A stretch of DNA of 64,000 nucleotides from Piromyces finnis (GCA_002104945.1 MCFH01000030.1:124001-188000); one strand, 5' to 3'; shown: positions 1 to 16,270, counted from the stretch's first letter. Notes: generated by a model not told the origin, from the sequence alone. Translations and numbers: made by a program.

Positions 1-621
1 ATTATTATTTATATTAAATTATTTATGATTTGAATAAATTTATTAAATATAATATTATTTTTGTTAATATTATATTCCTTAATACTAAAAAAAAAACGCA
101 AAAGTTTAAAAAAAAAATTATTCATTATATATATAAAACGATATCTATAATTATGATTGGTTAATTTTACATTAAAAGATATCAAAAAAAAAAATACATT
201 ATAAGAAAATCTAATAAAATAAAAATTAATAAATATATATACTGCTTTTAAACTTTGATTTCAATAATAAAAAATAAAGTTTTCTTTTTCATTATTGTTA
301 TACAAAAACAAAAATACAAAAAGATAACATTTATTTAAAAAAAAATAAATAAAATAAAAAATCTTAAAAAATCATAGAAAATGAAAATATTGTATAAAAA
401 TCATTTTCTACTTATTCTTTATTCATGTAGATAAAAGTGGGGAAATTTTAAAAAAATATAAAAATTTAATTAATACAAAACTTACACATACATAAAATAG
501 AAGTACAATAATCAAAAAAAATTTTGAATAAATTATATTTGTAATTTTAGAATTTATTTATGTTAAAAAATATTATAAAAAATAAATTAAAAAAAATTTT
601 TTATTTATATAAAAGAAATAA
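1..621. other. A+T-rich intergenic sequence
   Basis: No open frame with coding character and no RNA gene could be recognised. The stretch is A/T homopolymers and short TA repeats. It lies beyond the 3' end of the SNRNP27 gene and probably includes that gene's 3' UTR. Confidence 0.5.
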
Positions 622-854
622 TTAACCTTTATCCAAAGGTCTTAATATATAAAAAATAAAAATATTTTAATATCCTTTGTTTTAAATAATATTTAATTTT
701 ATAAAATTTAAGAGTAAAATATTACCTATTAAAACCTCCTCTTCTATTCATATATTGTCTATATTGTCTTTTTTTCTTTATATTAACTGCACTCACATCA
801 GTACCTGGGACATGTTTACCCTTTTTTTTAAAATATTTTTTTAAGTATCAATTA

Positions 855-901
<47 letters not shown>

Positions 902-1746
902 GTTTATTATAAAAATTACTTTTGTGGAGTCAAAGCCTCCAAATCCCATAATGGCCATCATTTGAGATTCTAAGTCTTCATTTTCATTAACTATTTTTGA
1001 AAAAATAATGAATTAAAAAAAAATTCCATATATATAAATTTACTCTTTTTTTTTAAAAAAAAATAAAATAAAAAGCTTACTTTTAACATCTGAAATATTA
1101 ACAACTCTAGAAATAATATTTATTATTATTTAATATACATTAAAAAATATAACTATTATTATTGTTGACTTTAATAATTATTAATTATAATTATTATTAC
1201 TTACTCCTTCTTTTCCTTTTCTTTTTTGATTTTTTTGATATAATATAAATTTTATAAATTAATTAAAATACTATTGTTTATAATATTAATAATTTGAATA
1301 TAAATACATACGATCTCTTGAATCTTAATTTTTTGAAATTTCATTAAATTTTTTAGTAATAACATTTATTAATTTTATATAATAAATATATAAAATATAA
1401 TAAGTATATTTATTAAATAAGGCTTTATTAATTTCATTTAATATTTATATATAGAGAGAGAATGCATACTTGAAGAGCTTCTGCTTCTGCTTCTACTTCT
1501 ACTTCTATGAGAAGAACGATGATGAGAACTTCTATCTCTTGATCTTCTTCTAGAATGTCTATGATGTCTGTCTCTTGAAGATGAACGGGAACGTGAACGA
1601 GAATAAGAACGAGATCTGTGGTATCTACTTCTGCTTCTACTTCTATTTCTTCTATCTCTACTTCTGCTTCTGCTTCTATGTCTTCTTCTTTCATATGAAC
1701 GACTTCTACTACGACTACGACTGCGGCTTCTACTCCTACTAGCCAT
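622..1746 (-). CDS. SNRNP27: U4/U6.U5 tri-snRNP-associated 27 kDa protein (SNRNP27), 7 exons
   Basis: This is a spliceosomal protein of the tri-snRNP. Exon 1 (1470-1746) encodes about 92 residues of an RS-rich domain made of Arg-Ser dipeptides. After several tiny exons comes the conserved C-terminal core: an exon near 911-990 reads [20 protein letters not shown], and an exon near 731-823 reads [14 protein letters not shown] followed by [17 protein letters not shown]. The last exon (622 to about 642) adds RPLDKG and a TAA. This matches the SNRNP27 family signature (MMGFxxFDSTKGK, then a Gln/Tyr/Arg stretch, then GGFNRPLD). I checked the reading phase across every proposed junction and it stays open, even through a 12-base exon near 1312-1323. 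The total is about 170 residues, close to the human protein. An intron holds a TTA microsatellite (855-901). The RS domain is the only low-complexity part. Confidence 0.88.
855..901. repeat. (TTA)n microsatellite in an SNRNP27 intron
   Basis: About 15 uninterrupted TTA/ATT triplets lie between the two C-terminal SNRNP27 exons. They are non-coding. Confidence 0.9.
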
Positions 1747-2347
1747 TTTTCTTTTTCTTTTTTTTTTTTTTTTTTTTTAATTTTTACTTTTTAAAATATA
1801 ATTGATTTATTAATTTATTAAATTTGTTAGAATATACTGAAATGAAAATATATTATTGATGATTTGAAATTTAATAATTGGAGGTTATAAAACAAATAAT
1901 TTCACTAAATATAAAAATATAAAATGATTATTATATAAACCAAGCTAAAGAAAATAAAATTAAAAGAAAAAAAAAAGTTATTCGAATATTAAAATATTTA
2001 TTAATATGTTTTTGTTGATTATATGAAATTAGATCTTTCTACCTTTTGATTTTGAAATTTAGATTTCAGAATTAACAATTTTAAAAATATAATTTTTTAT
2101 ATTTTTAAAAAAAATTATACCAAATAATTTATTTAATTTTATTTTATTTATTTTTTTTTTTTAAAAAAAAAAAAAAAGAAAATAACTATTATACACATTA
2201 TACACTATACAAAAATTATTTATTCAAAAATAAATGAAAAAAACACTAAAAAAAATATTATATTTATATTTATTAAATAAGAAAAAAGAAAAATAGTAGT
2301 TCTTATAGTTTAAGATTTTAAATAAGTATTAATAATAAATTATTTTT
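1747..2347. other. Intergenic region
   Basis: A T-run at about 1760-1780 lies directly upstream of the SNRNP27 start (antisense to it), and A-runs lie near 2160-2180. No gene is supported. The region must hold the SNRNP27 promoter and the 3' end of the neighbouring 330-residue gene. Confidence 0.5.
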
Positions 2348-3340
2348 CTATTTAGTATTGTCGGAAATATCAGATGATGATTCAATTTCCATCTTAATAT
2401 TCTTTCTATCGTTATTAAGGGTATTTTTCATTAGTTTGGTTTGACTTTCTAAAATTTTTTTATCCTTTGGATACTCTTTTAACTGACTAACCATTTTATC
2501 TAAATATTTAATATATAGGTCTTCAATATTAAAAAGTTGTTTATAATAATCACGAATTTTTTTCTCTCCTTCAATTCTTAAATCTTTAGAAATATTTTTA
2601 TTTACTTTTTCAAGATATTGACCAATTGTCATGGATAATACATCTTCATCAAGTTCAATAACTCTTTGAACTGGTTGTTGGGGTTTTTCCGAGGAATTAT
2701 CATTATTAATATTAATATTATTATTTTCATCATTATTATTGTTGTTGTTATTGTTATTATTATCATCATCATCATTATTATTATTATAATTATTATTATT
2801 GCTATTATTATTTGGAGTATTAATCAAATTATTAAAATAATTATCAAAAATCACTTCTTCATTTACTGCGTTATTTAAATTCTTTTCCGATGATTTAGGA
2901 GATAAATGATTGTTTGACTCATTCTCAAATTCTTTTAAAATAAGAATATTATTTGAAGAATCAGATGTCTTTTTTCTATCATAATTATCTAAAACTAACA
3001 TCGAAACATCATTAACAGTATTGATAGTCTCTTTTAATTTGTGAATAGTATCGACAATCTTCTCAATATTATCTTCTGATTTTTGTTTTGAACGAATAAT
3101 AATACTATCATCGTTTTTGAACATAAAACTTAAATCATCGTTTGACATAAAAGAAATATTATTATCATCATACCCTATAACATTATATGAAGTATTTTTA
3201 TTTGATTTTATACTATCACTAGTTTTTAAATTTCTATTTTCTTCTGTATTTATTAATTTCTCTTTTTTCTCGATGTCTTTTTTATTCAGTGATTTTGATG
3301 ATTGACTTAATTTTTTTAAGGACTTCTTATTTTCTTCCAT
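2348..3340 (-). CDS. Hypothetical Asn-rich 330-residue protein
   Basis: This is a single open frame from ATG (3338-3340) to TAG (2348-2350). I do not recognise the family. The N-terminal ~40 residues are Lys/Ser-rich. Residues about 90-115 form a short helical stretch (EDNIEKIVDTIHKLKETINT). Residues about 175-215 are an Asn/Asp run encoded by AAT/GAT triplets (about 2700-2820). The C-terminal ~100 residues look like the folded part: VIELDEDVLSMTIGQYLEKV followed by a charged, probably helical segment with IRDYYKQLFNIEDLYIKYLD. The conserved-looking C-terminal helices after a disordered linker would fit an adaptor or complex subunit, but no function can be assigned. It is divergent in sequence but shares orientation with the Bir1 gene just upstream. 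Confidence 0.7.
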   Translation of the reverse strand: MEENKKSLKKLSQSSKSLNKKDIEKKEKLINTEENRNLKTSDSIKSNKNTSYNVIGYDDNNISFMSNDDLSFMFKNDDSIIIRSKQKSEDNIEKIVDTIHKLKETINTVNDVSMLVLDNYDRKKTSDSSNNILILKEFENESNNHLSPKSSEKNLNNAVNEEVIFDNYFNNLINTPNNNSNNNNYNNNNDDDDNNNNNNNNNNDENNNININNDNSSEKPQQPVQRVIELDEDVLSMTIGQYLEKVNKNISKDLRIEGEKKIRDYYKQLFNIEDLYIKYLDKMVSQLKEYPKDKKILESQTKLMKNTLNNDRKNIKMEIESSSDISDNTK

Positions 3341-3487
3341 TATTGCTTTTTTAATTATTAAAAAAAATTGTTATTATTATTGTTATTGATTATTTCATAT
3401 AAAATAATTATATTATTAATAAAAAGTTAATATATATATAATAATATAATAAATTTTGAAATTGTTATTTTATTTTATTTTAATTTA

Positions 3488-7494
<4,007 letters not shown>

Positions 7495-7824
7495 GTTCGA
7501 AAAAAAAAAAAAAAAAAAAAAAATCTATATTGCTTATAAATTAAATTTTTAATTATATTTTTTTAAAAAAAATATCCATTTTATAAAATTATTACAATAA
7601 ATGTACTTAATATTATTTAATTACTCTTTTATATATTATTCTTATAACATTAATTTCAAATAATTATTTAAATTTAAAAAATATATATTTATAACAATAA
7701 ATATTATCTATAAAAATTAACTATATTCTATATTTCATATTTTTAAATTACACAAATTTATACACAAAATAAATTAATTTTCATATTTAATTATAAATTC
7801 TTTTTTATTGGCCCATCAAACTCC

Positions 7825-7867
<43 letters not shown>

Positions 7868-8326
7868 TATAGCATATTAATAAATTCATAAATATATACT
7901 ATTTTTTTAAAGTATAAAACTTTATAGCAAGTAGAAAAACAAGAAAAATAAAATTACCATAAGTTTTTATTTTTTTTTTTTTTCTTTTCATTAAATAATT
8001 CTAATTTTCATCACTGTAATTCTTTTTTATTATATGATTATTTTTTTTTTTACCAACAATATTTACTAATATAAATTAGCTCAATAATTACATTTTTAAA
8101 AATTTATTACTATAATTAAAATATTTTCCACTTACAATTACAATAATTGAAATATATTAAAAAAAAAAAAAAATCTTCTAAAATCATATAGTATATTGGT
8201 TCTTATGTTATTTATATAAATAAAATAGTAAAAGAAAGAAAAATTAAAACATTAAATATAAAAAAAAAGTATAAATAAATAGATAATAATGTATAAATTA
8301 ATTATTTTATGGAATCATCATTAAAT
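7495..8326. other. Intergenic region with homopolymers
   Basis: A-runs at about 7500-7523 and 7826-7850, an AT dinucleotide run after it, and T-runs near 7970. No gene is seen. The part next to 7494 is presumably the Bir1 promoter. Confidence 0.5.
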
Positions 8327-10633
8327 TTATAATTCTGCGTTTGATACAGCTGATGAATCAAATTCAACTTGATTACTTGAACTTCTTTCAGCATCATTCA
8401 TTGATTCACTTGCAATATCGGCATTTTCTGATTGTTCTAAATATGACTCACTTTGTAAAGAATCAATATTTTCGTTTGTACTCGATAGTTGTTTTGTATC
8501 ATCATTTGGAAGAACTTTTTCAGTTTCGACATCTAATGCAAATCCCCTTTCACTTATATGATCATTGCTATTTAATTGTTTTTTAACAGTATGCATATAA
8601 GGACAATCTGGTCTACTACAATATGGTTCGTAACGACACTAATTTTTTAAAGAAAATATATTAATAATAATTAACATAGTAAGCAACTTTAATAAATACT
8701 GATTTATATATAATATTATTCTATTAAGTTTAATATTCATATTATACTTACAGGAATCTTTGATTTATTGATATCATATACAGCTGAAAAATTTGGAATT
8801 GCCTTTAACATTGGCTCAGCTGTTGTTGGTTTTCCGGTTTCATTAGTATTTCCGTCTGTAGAGATTTCATCTGTTGTCTTGGCTGTAATTGGTGGATGAT
8901 AAAATGGACAATTAGCATTCAAACAATTTGGATAAAAACGGCAAGGAATAAGAGATCTTGTATCTTCAATTTTTGTTGGATCTACACCTGGAGTTACCAT
9001 TGTTGGTGTGTTATGTAAATATGGACAATTAACTTTAGTACAATGAATACCATATTTACATGGTATGGCTATTGGAACTTGAGGAGCCAATGGCATTGCA
9101 TTTGGATAATTCAAATATGAATTAACTTTAGGATAAGTGGCTGTAACTGGAACTTGTGGATGTATATATAAACATTTATCGTTATCCTGACAATTTGGAA
9201 ACTTCTTACATAATTCTTTTGGATGCCAAAATTTGCATTCATCTTGTTTTGCGCAATTTGGCCAAAATACACATCTTACAGGTTTTTCTTCCATCTGCTC
9301 AGTCTCAACAATATCATTATTATTTTCTTGTTTCTTATAAATTCCTTGTTTACCTTGGTTGTTTTGTGGTTGATTTTTATTATTTTCATTGAGATTAGAA
9401 TAATTTTTATGTTGTGTTTTATCATTATTTTTTCCATAATTATTATGATTCTTTGTATTTGTTGAATGACGTTCATGTTTATTAGAATTGCTATCGTTCA
9501 TCAATTCATTATTATTAGTTTTTTTTTTATGTATCTTTGCTATTTGAATTTCATTTTGTTTAGTTGTGTTATTATTATTATAACTGTCCTTCATATCATG
9601 TTCTTTTTTTTTATTATTATTATTATTATTGCTTTTTTGATTTTTATGCTTATTCTTATTATTTTGATTTTTATTTTGATTAGCTTTTTCAAGAGAAAGT
9701 TCGTTTTGAAAACGTAGTTTTCTTTTTCTCATAATTTCATCTTCATCAATATCATTATTTGCGGAGTTCCGAATTGTCACGAATTTAGATTTCTTTTTAG
9801 AATCATCATTTGAGAATACACTTTTTGAACTAGATTTATTTACTTTATTTTCATCTTTATTATTTATTTTAACTTTCTTAATTGGTTGAGAATCTTCATC
9901 TTCAAAGGGTGATATTGGTCTTATTATCGGCTTTGGATTTTCCTCAATATTATCATCATTTACATCTCTCTTTCTTTTTGCATCTTTATCTTGAACTATG
10001 TCCATTGATTTATTTTCATCCATCTTCATGGATGTATCATCTATTAATTTTATTATACATGATGAAATTAAGCAATTATTCTTCATCTTTATAAAAATTA
10101 CAAAATTTATTCTTTAAATACCAACTTTCAAATGTAATCTCATTGCCTGCAAATCTTTCATTTTCTTCATATAGCCAATCTATGAATGAAAATTGGAGAT
10201 TTTCAATTACTTTATATAAATTATATATATATATTGAAAATATTAGTATCATTAAGTATAATATTTATTAATATTTATCTTTATATATTAAATTACCATC
10301 TTTCAATTCATTAAATACTTGATCTTTTGTTAAATTTGTTCCAATTAATACTGAAACATATTCAGCCATAGTATCATCGTCTATTATTTTTTAATTTATT
10401 ATTAATATGAATACTAAATTTATATTTTAATGTATTCTTAAACTTTTAAAAACACTACCTGGATCATTCTGATAATTATTTTCAATTAACTTTTCCCTTA
10501 TTCTATCCTTAAAAACATATATAATTTTAATTATTAATTTTATAATTTTTTTTTAAAATATATATATAAATATATTACTTACTTGTAAAATAGGCTTATT
10601 ACTTTCATCTATATTTGTAAATAATTGACTCAT
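8327..10633 (-). CDS. NAB2: Nab2/ZC3H14-type poly(A)-RNA-binding zinc-finger protein
   Basis: This is a nuclear poly(A)-binding protein that acts in mRNA export and poly(A)-tail length control. Exon 1 (10583-10633) starts MSQLFTNIDESNK. The next exons encode the N-terminal PWI-like domain (DDTMAEYVSVLIGTNLTKDQ, then DWLYEENERFAGNE). A basic, Asn/Lys-rich disordered segment follows. Then come five CCCH fingers: CVFWPNCAKQDECKFWH, CKKFPNCQDNDKCLYIH, CKYGIHCTKVNCPYLH, CRFYPNCLNANCPFYH and, in the last exon (stop 8327-8329), CRYEPYCSRPDCPYMH. Five fingers is the ZC3H14 number; budding-yeast Nab2 has seven. The order of N-terminal fold, linker and clustered fingers is diagnostic. The junction near 10030-10100 is not settled: the obvious GTATTT donor would create a TGA with the acceptor at about 10045, whereas a nearby GTTGGT donor keeps the frame. 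The last ~85 residues are acidic and Ser/Asn-rich. Confidence 0.88.
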
Positions 10634-12865
10634 TTTTATTACTTTTTATATTAAATAAAATAATCGAAATTTCAAGTAATTAATAAATTACTTTGAAATA
10701 ATAAATTCTTCAAATAAATATATTATTTTGTATTTATATTTTTTATTCTTATTTAAATATGTATATATATTATATATATACTCTTAAATATTTGGGTAAA
10801 AAATAATAAAGAAGGATTGGAAAAATTTTAAAGAAAAAAAAAGATATATGATATATTAATAATTAATAATTAACTAATAAAATGTACTTCAATATTTTAA
10901 TTATTATATGAATTAAAAATGTAGTTAAATGTATATGTTATTTGTTTGTTATTTGTAATTTCATATAATTAATATTGGATAGTTAATTATTATAAAATAT
11001 TATCTCGAAAATTAAATTATAAAAAAAAAATGAAATTCAAAATACTTTTTTTCTCAATTAATCTTTCTATATTATTTTTTTTTTTTTTAAGTTTTTCTTG
11101 TAATATTTAAATCAACGCTCATATATTATTCTTTTTTATTATTAATTTAAATTGATTATTTTTGTGTGATTGGACATAATGTACATGAAAATGAAAGTAC
11201 ATTAATTCAAATATATATTTATAATATTATACATTTTTGGATATAAATATTTGTAACTATTAAAATATTATTAACATATAAAATACAAAATAATAGATAA
11301 GAGAATTAGTAATGATTGTAAAACTAAACTACAAAATAAAAATAGAACAAATTAACAACTACAATTTATAAATATGTAGAATAAACCTAATAAATCAGTA
11401 AAAATGTCATATTTTATTATTCATTTAATATATTATTATTTTATTACTTTTGTTTTATAAAAGAATATAATTAGCTTATCTATTTATTTCAATATTAAAA
11501 CAGTAATTACAGAAGTTATAATAAATATAAATAACCTAATTAAATAAAAGATTGCATAGTTAACTATCTAAATATTTATTAAAATATATGGTATTTTAAT
11601 TTTCCTTTTTCAATAATTATAATAATTTAATAATAATAATAATAATAAAAATCATAATAAAAATCATACTATATTAAAGTTTAATAACTTAATTTATATT
11701 TTTTATAAAATAGTTTAAATGAGTTGCTATTAATATTGAATAAGTTATATATATTTAATCAAATATAAAATGTATATAAATACTTTTTCAAAACTATTAA
11801 CCTACAATTTTGTAATAACCATTAAATTGTTATAATTTGATAAATACTAACTATATTATCTTTTTTTTTTTTTTTGATTATTATACAAAAAACAATTATG
11901 GTTTTATTTTTAATCTTAAAAATATATTTATTAATTCATTAATGTAATTAAATTTAAATCTATCAACTTTTTTTTTTTTTAAACTTTTTAAAATACTTAT
12001 AATAATAAAAAAAAAATAATTAAAAGATATTTTTATATAATTACTTCTATAATCTTATATAGAAAATTTTAATTAAAAATTAGATTTTTAATAAAAAATG
12101 ACTTTTTAATGAATTTAAAAATGTATAAAACTTATTGAAAATATATATTTTATATATTTTACCTTTATTTAAAACTTCTGTATAATTTTAAAAATAGTAA
12201 CCATAATTATATAGTTTTAAAATATTCCATAATTTATAAATATTTTTGTTTAACTTTTATTATATTTTCTTTTTAAAAAAATATTTCTTTTAACTATATC
12301 AAGTTGTGAATATAAACTACAATTATATTGAAATCAGTAATTAAACAGAAAAAATGAAAAATAAATGGATTGTAGGGTAAATACTATAAGAATTCATTAT
12401 TTAATATAAATATTTGAAATAATAATAATGTATATAAGAGTATTTAATAAAAAAAAATGACAAAACTAAATTACCAAAAAAGTCTTCATTAAAAATTATT
12501 AAAAAAAAATGTTTCTTTTATAATTAAAAAATTAATTAAATAATATATATAATATATAATATTAAAACCACTTTCATTATATATATATGAATTAATTTAT
12601 TAAGAAAAAAAATTTTTAAAAAAATTTTAATTAATTTTTTTATTAAAAAAAACATTTATATTTAAGGAATGAATTTTGTAAAATATTTTAATTTTTTTTT
12701 TCACCTTTATTTTCACTAAGAATTAAAAATATTAATTCATATACCATAGTCATTTTGATTAAATATTTAAACAATTTTATACAATTAAATATAATATAAA
12801 ATACATTATTAAACAAGATTTTAATATATATACAAAATTTTTTAATAATTTATAAAATATAAAAT
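10634..12865. other. 2.2-kb A+T-rich intergenic region
   Basis: It separates two genes pointing away from each other (Nab2 minus, coiled-coil protein plus), so both promoters lie here. No frame of coding quality, no tRNA fold and no repeat family was recognised. Homopolymer runs occur at about 11075-11089, 11861-11874 and 11970-11980. Confidence 0.5.
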
Positions 12866-15781
12866 ATGGATAATTTATTATTAATCATTCTTAGTTCTGT
12901 AGGTTTAGTAGCTTTAACTACGGTTGTTTTGGTTACTGGAAGAAAAAAGAATACAAAGGATCTTTCTGATAAATATATGGATGAATTAATTAAAGAAGAA
13001 GAAAAGAAGAAATCAAAAAAAGGAGGAAATAAAATACAAAAGAAAACCTCAAAACCAGTTGAAATACAACTTATTGGTAGCCTTAATAATGCAAAAAATG
13101 ATTCAATAAGTAACAAAGAAGAAAATGATGAAGATTTATTACGTTTAAGTGCTTTATCATCACAAGCATCAAAAAATAATAATATCATCAAACAAAATAA
13201 AAAGAAAACTATACCTTCTCAAACTGCTAAGAAAAATGTATCTAAATCATTAAAAAAATCTTCTTCTATTTCTAGTATTAATAATGAAGAACATGAAAAG
13301 GTAATTTTAAATGAAGAAATAAAACATGTAAAGAAAATTCAAAATAATGATAAAGAAAAAAAGAAAGAAGTTCCAGAAAAATCACATGAAATTAAGAATA
13401 TTTCCGAAACTGAAAAATTAAATGAAAGAATAAATAAACTTATGATTGATTATTCAAACTTAAAAGATCAACTTAAAAAGGAAAATGAACAGAAAAAGGC
13501 ATTAACTAAAGAAAATGAAAAATTACAAAAGGAAATGTCATCATTATCAAAGAAATACGAAGAAAGTTTAACTGAAGCTCAGTCAAATCGTAAACTTTCT
13601 GAGTTATACATGAATAGTCAAGTTGAAATGACATCTTTACAAGATGAATTATCTAATTGTCATTCTGAAATTGAAGAATTAAAAAAAACTAATAATGCTG
13701 CTAAGGAAAATGATAAGGAAATTATTGAATTAAACAATCAAATTAATGAATATAAATCTAATTTAAGTAAATTAAGTAATAATTTAGAAGAAAAAATTAA
13801 CCAATTAAATATGGCTAATGAAATCAATAATAAAACTAATGGCGAATTAAAAAGCAAAGACGAACAAATTTCTAAACTTAATAATGAAGTTAACAGTAAG
13901 AATGATGAAATCAACAATTTAAAGAAAGAATTAGATGATGCTAATAATAAGTACAAAACTGTTAATGATAATGTTGAAAACCTTAACAATGAAATTAATA
14001 ATAAGAATAACGAAATTAACAGTAAGAATGATGAAATCAACAACTTAAAGAAAGAATTAGATGATACTAACAATAAGTACAAAACTGTTAATGATAATGT
14101 TGAAAACCTTAACAATGAAATTAATAATAAGAATAACGAAATTAACAGTAAGAATGATGAAATCAACAACTTAAAGAAAGAATTAGATGATACTAACAAT
14201 AAGTACAAAACTGTTAATGATAATGTTGAAAACCTTAACAATGAAATTAATAATAAGAATAACGAAATTAACAGTAAGAATGATGAAATCAACAACTTAA
14301 AGAAAGAATTAGATGATACTAACAATAAGTACAAAACTGTTAATGATAATGTTGAAAACCTTAACAATGAAATTAATAATAAGAATAACGAAATTAACAG
14401 TAAGAATGATGAAATCAACAACTTAAAGAAAGAATTAGATGATGCTAATAATAAGTACAAAATTGTTAATGATAATGTTGAAAACCTTAACAATGAAATT
14501 AATAATAAGAATAACGAAATTAACAGTAAGAATGATGAAATCAACAACTTAAAGAAAGAATTAGATGATACTAACAATAAGTACAAAACTGTTAATGATA
14601 ATGTTGAAAACCTTAACAATGAAATTAATAATAAGAATAACGAAATTAACAGTAAGAATGATGAAATCAACAATTTAAAGAAAGAATTAGATGATGCTAA
14701 TAATAAGTACAAAATTGTTAATGATAATGTTGAAAACCTTAACAATGAAATTAATAATAAGAATAAAGAAATTAACAGTAAGAATGATGAAATCAACAAT
14801 TTAAAGAAAGAATTAGATAATAAATCTAAAGAATATGATAATCTTAAATCAGAGATGAATGAAAAGTCTAATAATGATAATAATTTACAATCCGAATTAC
14901 TTAATAAAGATAATGAAATAAACAACTTAAAATCTGAATTAAATAATAAAACTAATGAGATGAATAATTCTATGTCTGAATTAAATAGTAAGTCTTCTGA
15001 AATTGAAAACTTAAAATTAGAATTAGAAAATAAAACTAAGGAAGCTGAAAACTTAGATAATATAAAAAAAGAATTAGAAGAAAAGAGTAATAATATGTCA
15101 GAAGTTATTGAAAATAAGAACAAGGAAAATGGTATATTAAAGACTGAAATTGAAAACTTAAAGAAACAAATCCAAGAAAATAATGAAGTTCTTAATAATC
15201 AACAAAAAGAAAGTTCCCAATTTGCAAGTGAAATTGAACAATTAAAAGAATCTGTTAAACAAAAAGAAAAGGAATTAGTTGATTTAAAGGAAAGCCTTGA
15301 GAATAAGAGTAAGGAACTTAATGAATCTAGTTCATTAAAGGATGAAATTACTAACCTTAAAACTTCTGTTGAAGAAAAAGAAAACACTATTCAATCATTA
15401 AAATCTAAACTTGAAGGAAAAATGCGTGAAACTACTACACAATCCTTAAATGTTAAAGATTTAAATGAAAGAAACAAACAATTACAATCTAAAGTTGAAG
15501 AATTAGAACAAAAACTATCTGAAAAGAATGAAAAGCACAGTAATGCTGAAATTTCAAAACTTACTTCTGCAGCTAATATCCAAGCACGTTATTTAAGTGC
15601 TGTTGCTCAACAATGCAAGGAATTAAAGTCTCAAATTGAACTCAAAAATAGTGAAATTCAACGTTTATTAGAAGAAAATGAATCTCTTAAAAAGAATGGT
15701 GATTCTTCTGAAACTAAAAATAAAGAAATGCTTTCAAAATTCATCGAAGAAGCTTCAATTGTTGGAGGCACAACTCAATAA
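12866..15781 (+). CDS. Membrane-anchored coiled-coil protein with 42-residue tandem repeats
   Basis: Intronless, 971 residues, ATG 12866 to TAA 15781. Residues about 4-22 (LLLIILSSVGLVALTTVVLV) form one N-terminal hydrophobic segment, followed at once by Arg/Lys (TGRKKN), so the bulk is predicted to face the cytosol. A Lys-rich stretch (residues 25-170) precedes about 800 residues of heptad-rich coiled coil. Residues about 343-651 hold 7.4 copies of a 42-residue unit (consensus begins NSKNDEINNLKKELDD). The C-terminus (SAANIQARYLSAVAQQCKEL) leaves the repeat and may be a small folded end. The plan of N-terminal anchor, basic segment and long rod resembles the ER proteins kinectin and p180 (RRBP1), but I see no sequence proof of homology. 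A tether for ER, organelles or vesicles is plausible. Codon use in the rod is more regular than in the neighbours, with Lys AAG common in the repeats. Confidence 0.85.
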   Translation: MDNLLLIILSSVGLVALTTVVLVTGRKKNTKDLSDKYMDELIKEEEKKKSKKGGNKIQKKTSKPVEIQLIGSLNNAKNDSISNKEENDEDLLRLSALSSQASKNNNIIKQNKKKTIPSQTAKKNVSKSLKKSSSISSINNEEHEKVILNEEIKHVKKIQNNDKEKKKEVPEKSHEIKNISETEKLNERINKLMIDYSNLKDQLKKENEQKKALTKENEKLQKEMSSLSKKYEESLTEAQSNRKLSELYMNSQVEMTSLQDELSNCHSEIEELKKTNNAAKENDKEIIELNNQINEYKSNLSKLSNNLEEKINQLNMANEINNKTNGELKSKDEQISKLNNEVNSKNDEINNLKKELDDANNKYKTVNDNVENLNNEINNKNNEINSKNDEINNLKKELDDTNNKYKTVNDNVENLNNEINNKNNEINSKNDEINNLKKELDDTNNKYKTVNDNVENLNNEINNKNNEINSKNDEINNLKKELDDTNNKYKTVNDNVENLNNEINNKNNEINSKNDEINNLKKELDDANNKYKIVNDNVENLNNEINNKNNEINSKNDEINNLKKELDDTNNKYKTVNDNVENLNNEINNKNNEINSKNDEINNLKKELDDANNKYKIVNDNVENLNNEINNKNKEINSKNDEINNLKKELDNKSKEYDNLKSEMNEKSNNDNNLQSELLNKDNEINNLKSELNNKTNEMNNSMSELNSKSSEIENLKLELENKTKEAENLDNIKKELEEKSNNMSEVIENKNKENGILKTEIENLKKQIQENNEVLNNQQKESSQFASEIEQLKESVKQKEKELVDLKESLENKSKELNESSSLKDEITNLKTSVEEKENTIQSLKSKLEGKMRETTTQSLNVKDLNERNKQLQSKVEELEQKLSEKNEKHSNAEISKLTSAANIQARYLSAVAQQCKELKSQIELKNSEIQRLLEENESLKKNGDSSETKNKEMLSKFIEEASIVGGTTQ
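13892..14818 (+). repeat. Tandem repeat, 126-bp unit, 7.4 copies
   Basis: The block starts at the first AACAGTAAGAATGATGAAAT and recurs every 126 bases (14774 begins the last, partial unit). Units keep frame and encode 42 residues, i.e. six heptads. Units 2-4 read as identical. Others differ at a few shared sites: GCTAATAAT versus ACTAACAAT, and ACTGTT versus ATTGTT. The type order is A-B-B-B-A'-B-A'. Confidence 0.95.
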
Positions 15782-16270
15782 GCATTCATATTTTTAAAAT
15801 AATTTATTTTTATTTTTTATTTTTATTTAAATTTTATATGTTTATATTAAATATTAAGTTTATATAGTAATAATTTTTATTGAAATATTTAATCAAATAT
15901 ATGTGTTTAGTAATATTACATTTAAAAAATAATCTATTTATGCAATTATACTATTAAAATAAATAATGAAACTATTAAATAAAAAATATGATAAAAAAAA
16001 AAGTTTTTCATTCTCTGTCTAATTATTAAAATAATAAATTATATTTTTATAAGGTTTTGATAATATTTAATAATTAATATCTATTTACGCAAATTGCATT
16101 TCTAAAAATAGTAAATTTATATAATTATAAAAAATTTAAATTCCATATCTTTTTTTTTCATTATTATTATTATTATTACATTTGTTTCATTGTTTTTTTA
16201 TATTTTTAATTATTATTAGTTTTTTAATATAAAGTTTATAGACTGAAACAACTAAAAATTTTTTATTAAT
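15782..16270. other. Intergenic region between co-directional genes
   Basis: A+T-rich with no supported gene. It probably holds the 3' end of the coiled-coil gene and the promoter of the Asn-rich gene. A short TTA run lies near 16160-16180. Confidence 0.5.

Noticed and set aside
1434-1694. Acidic frame overlapping the SNRNP27 RS exon
   Set aside because: Alternative frame of the RS-dipeptide region on the same strand; the RS frame continues into conserved SNRNP27 exons.
13892-14818. Regular 126-bp array considered as a CRISPR or satellite
   Set aside because: There are no spacers, units are in frame, and the array lies inside one long ORF of a eukaryotic gene.
13738-15123. 461-codon Leu/Phe/Ser-rich frame on the minus strand
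   Set aside because: It is the exact antisense of the coiled-coil repeat region and has no start context or family features; Lys/Glu/Asn codons read backwards give Leu/Phe/Ile.
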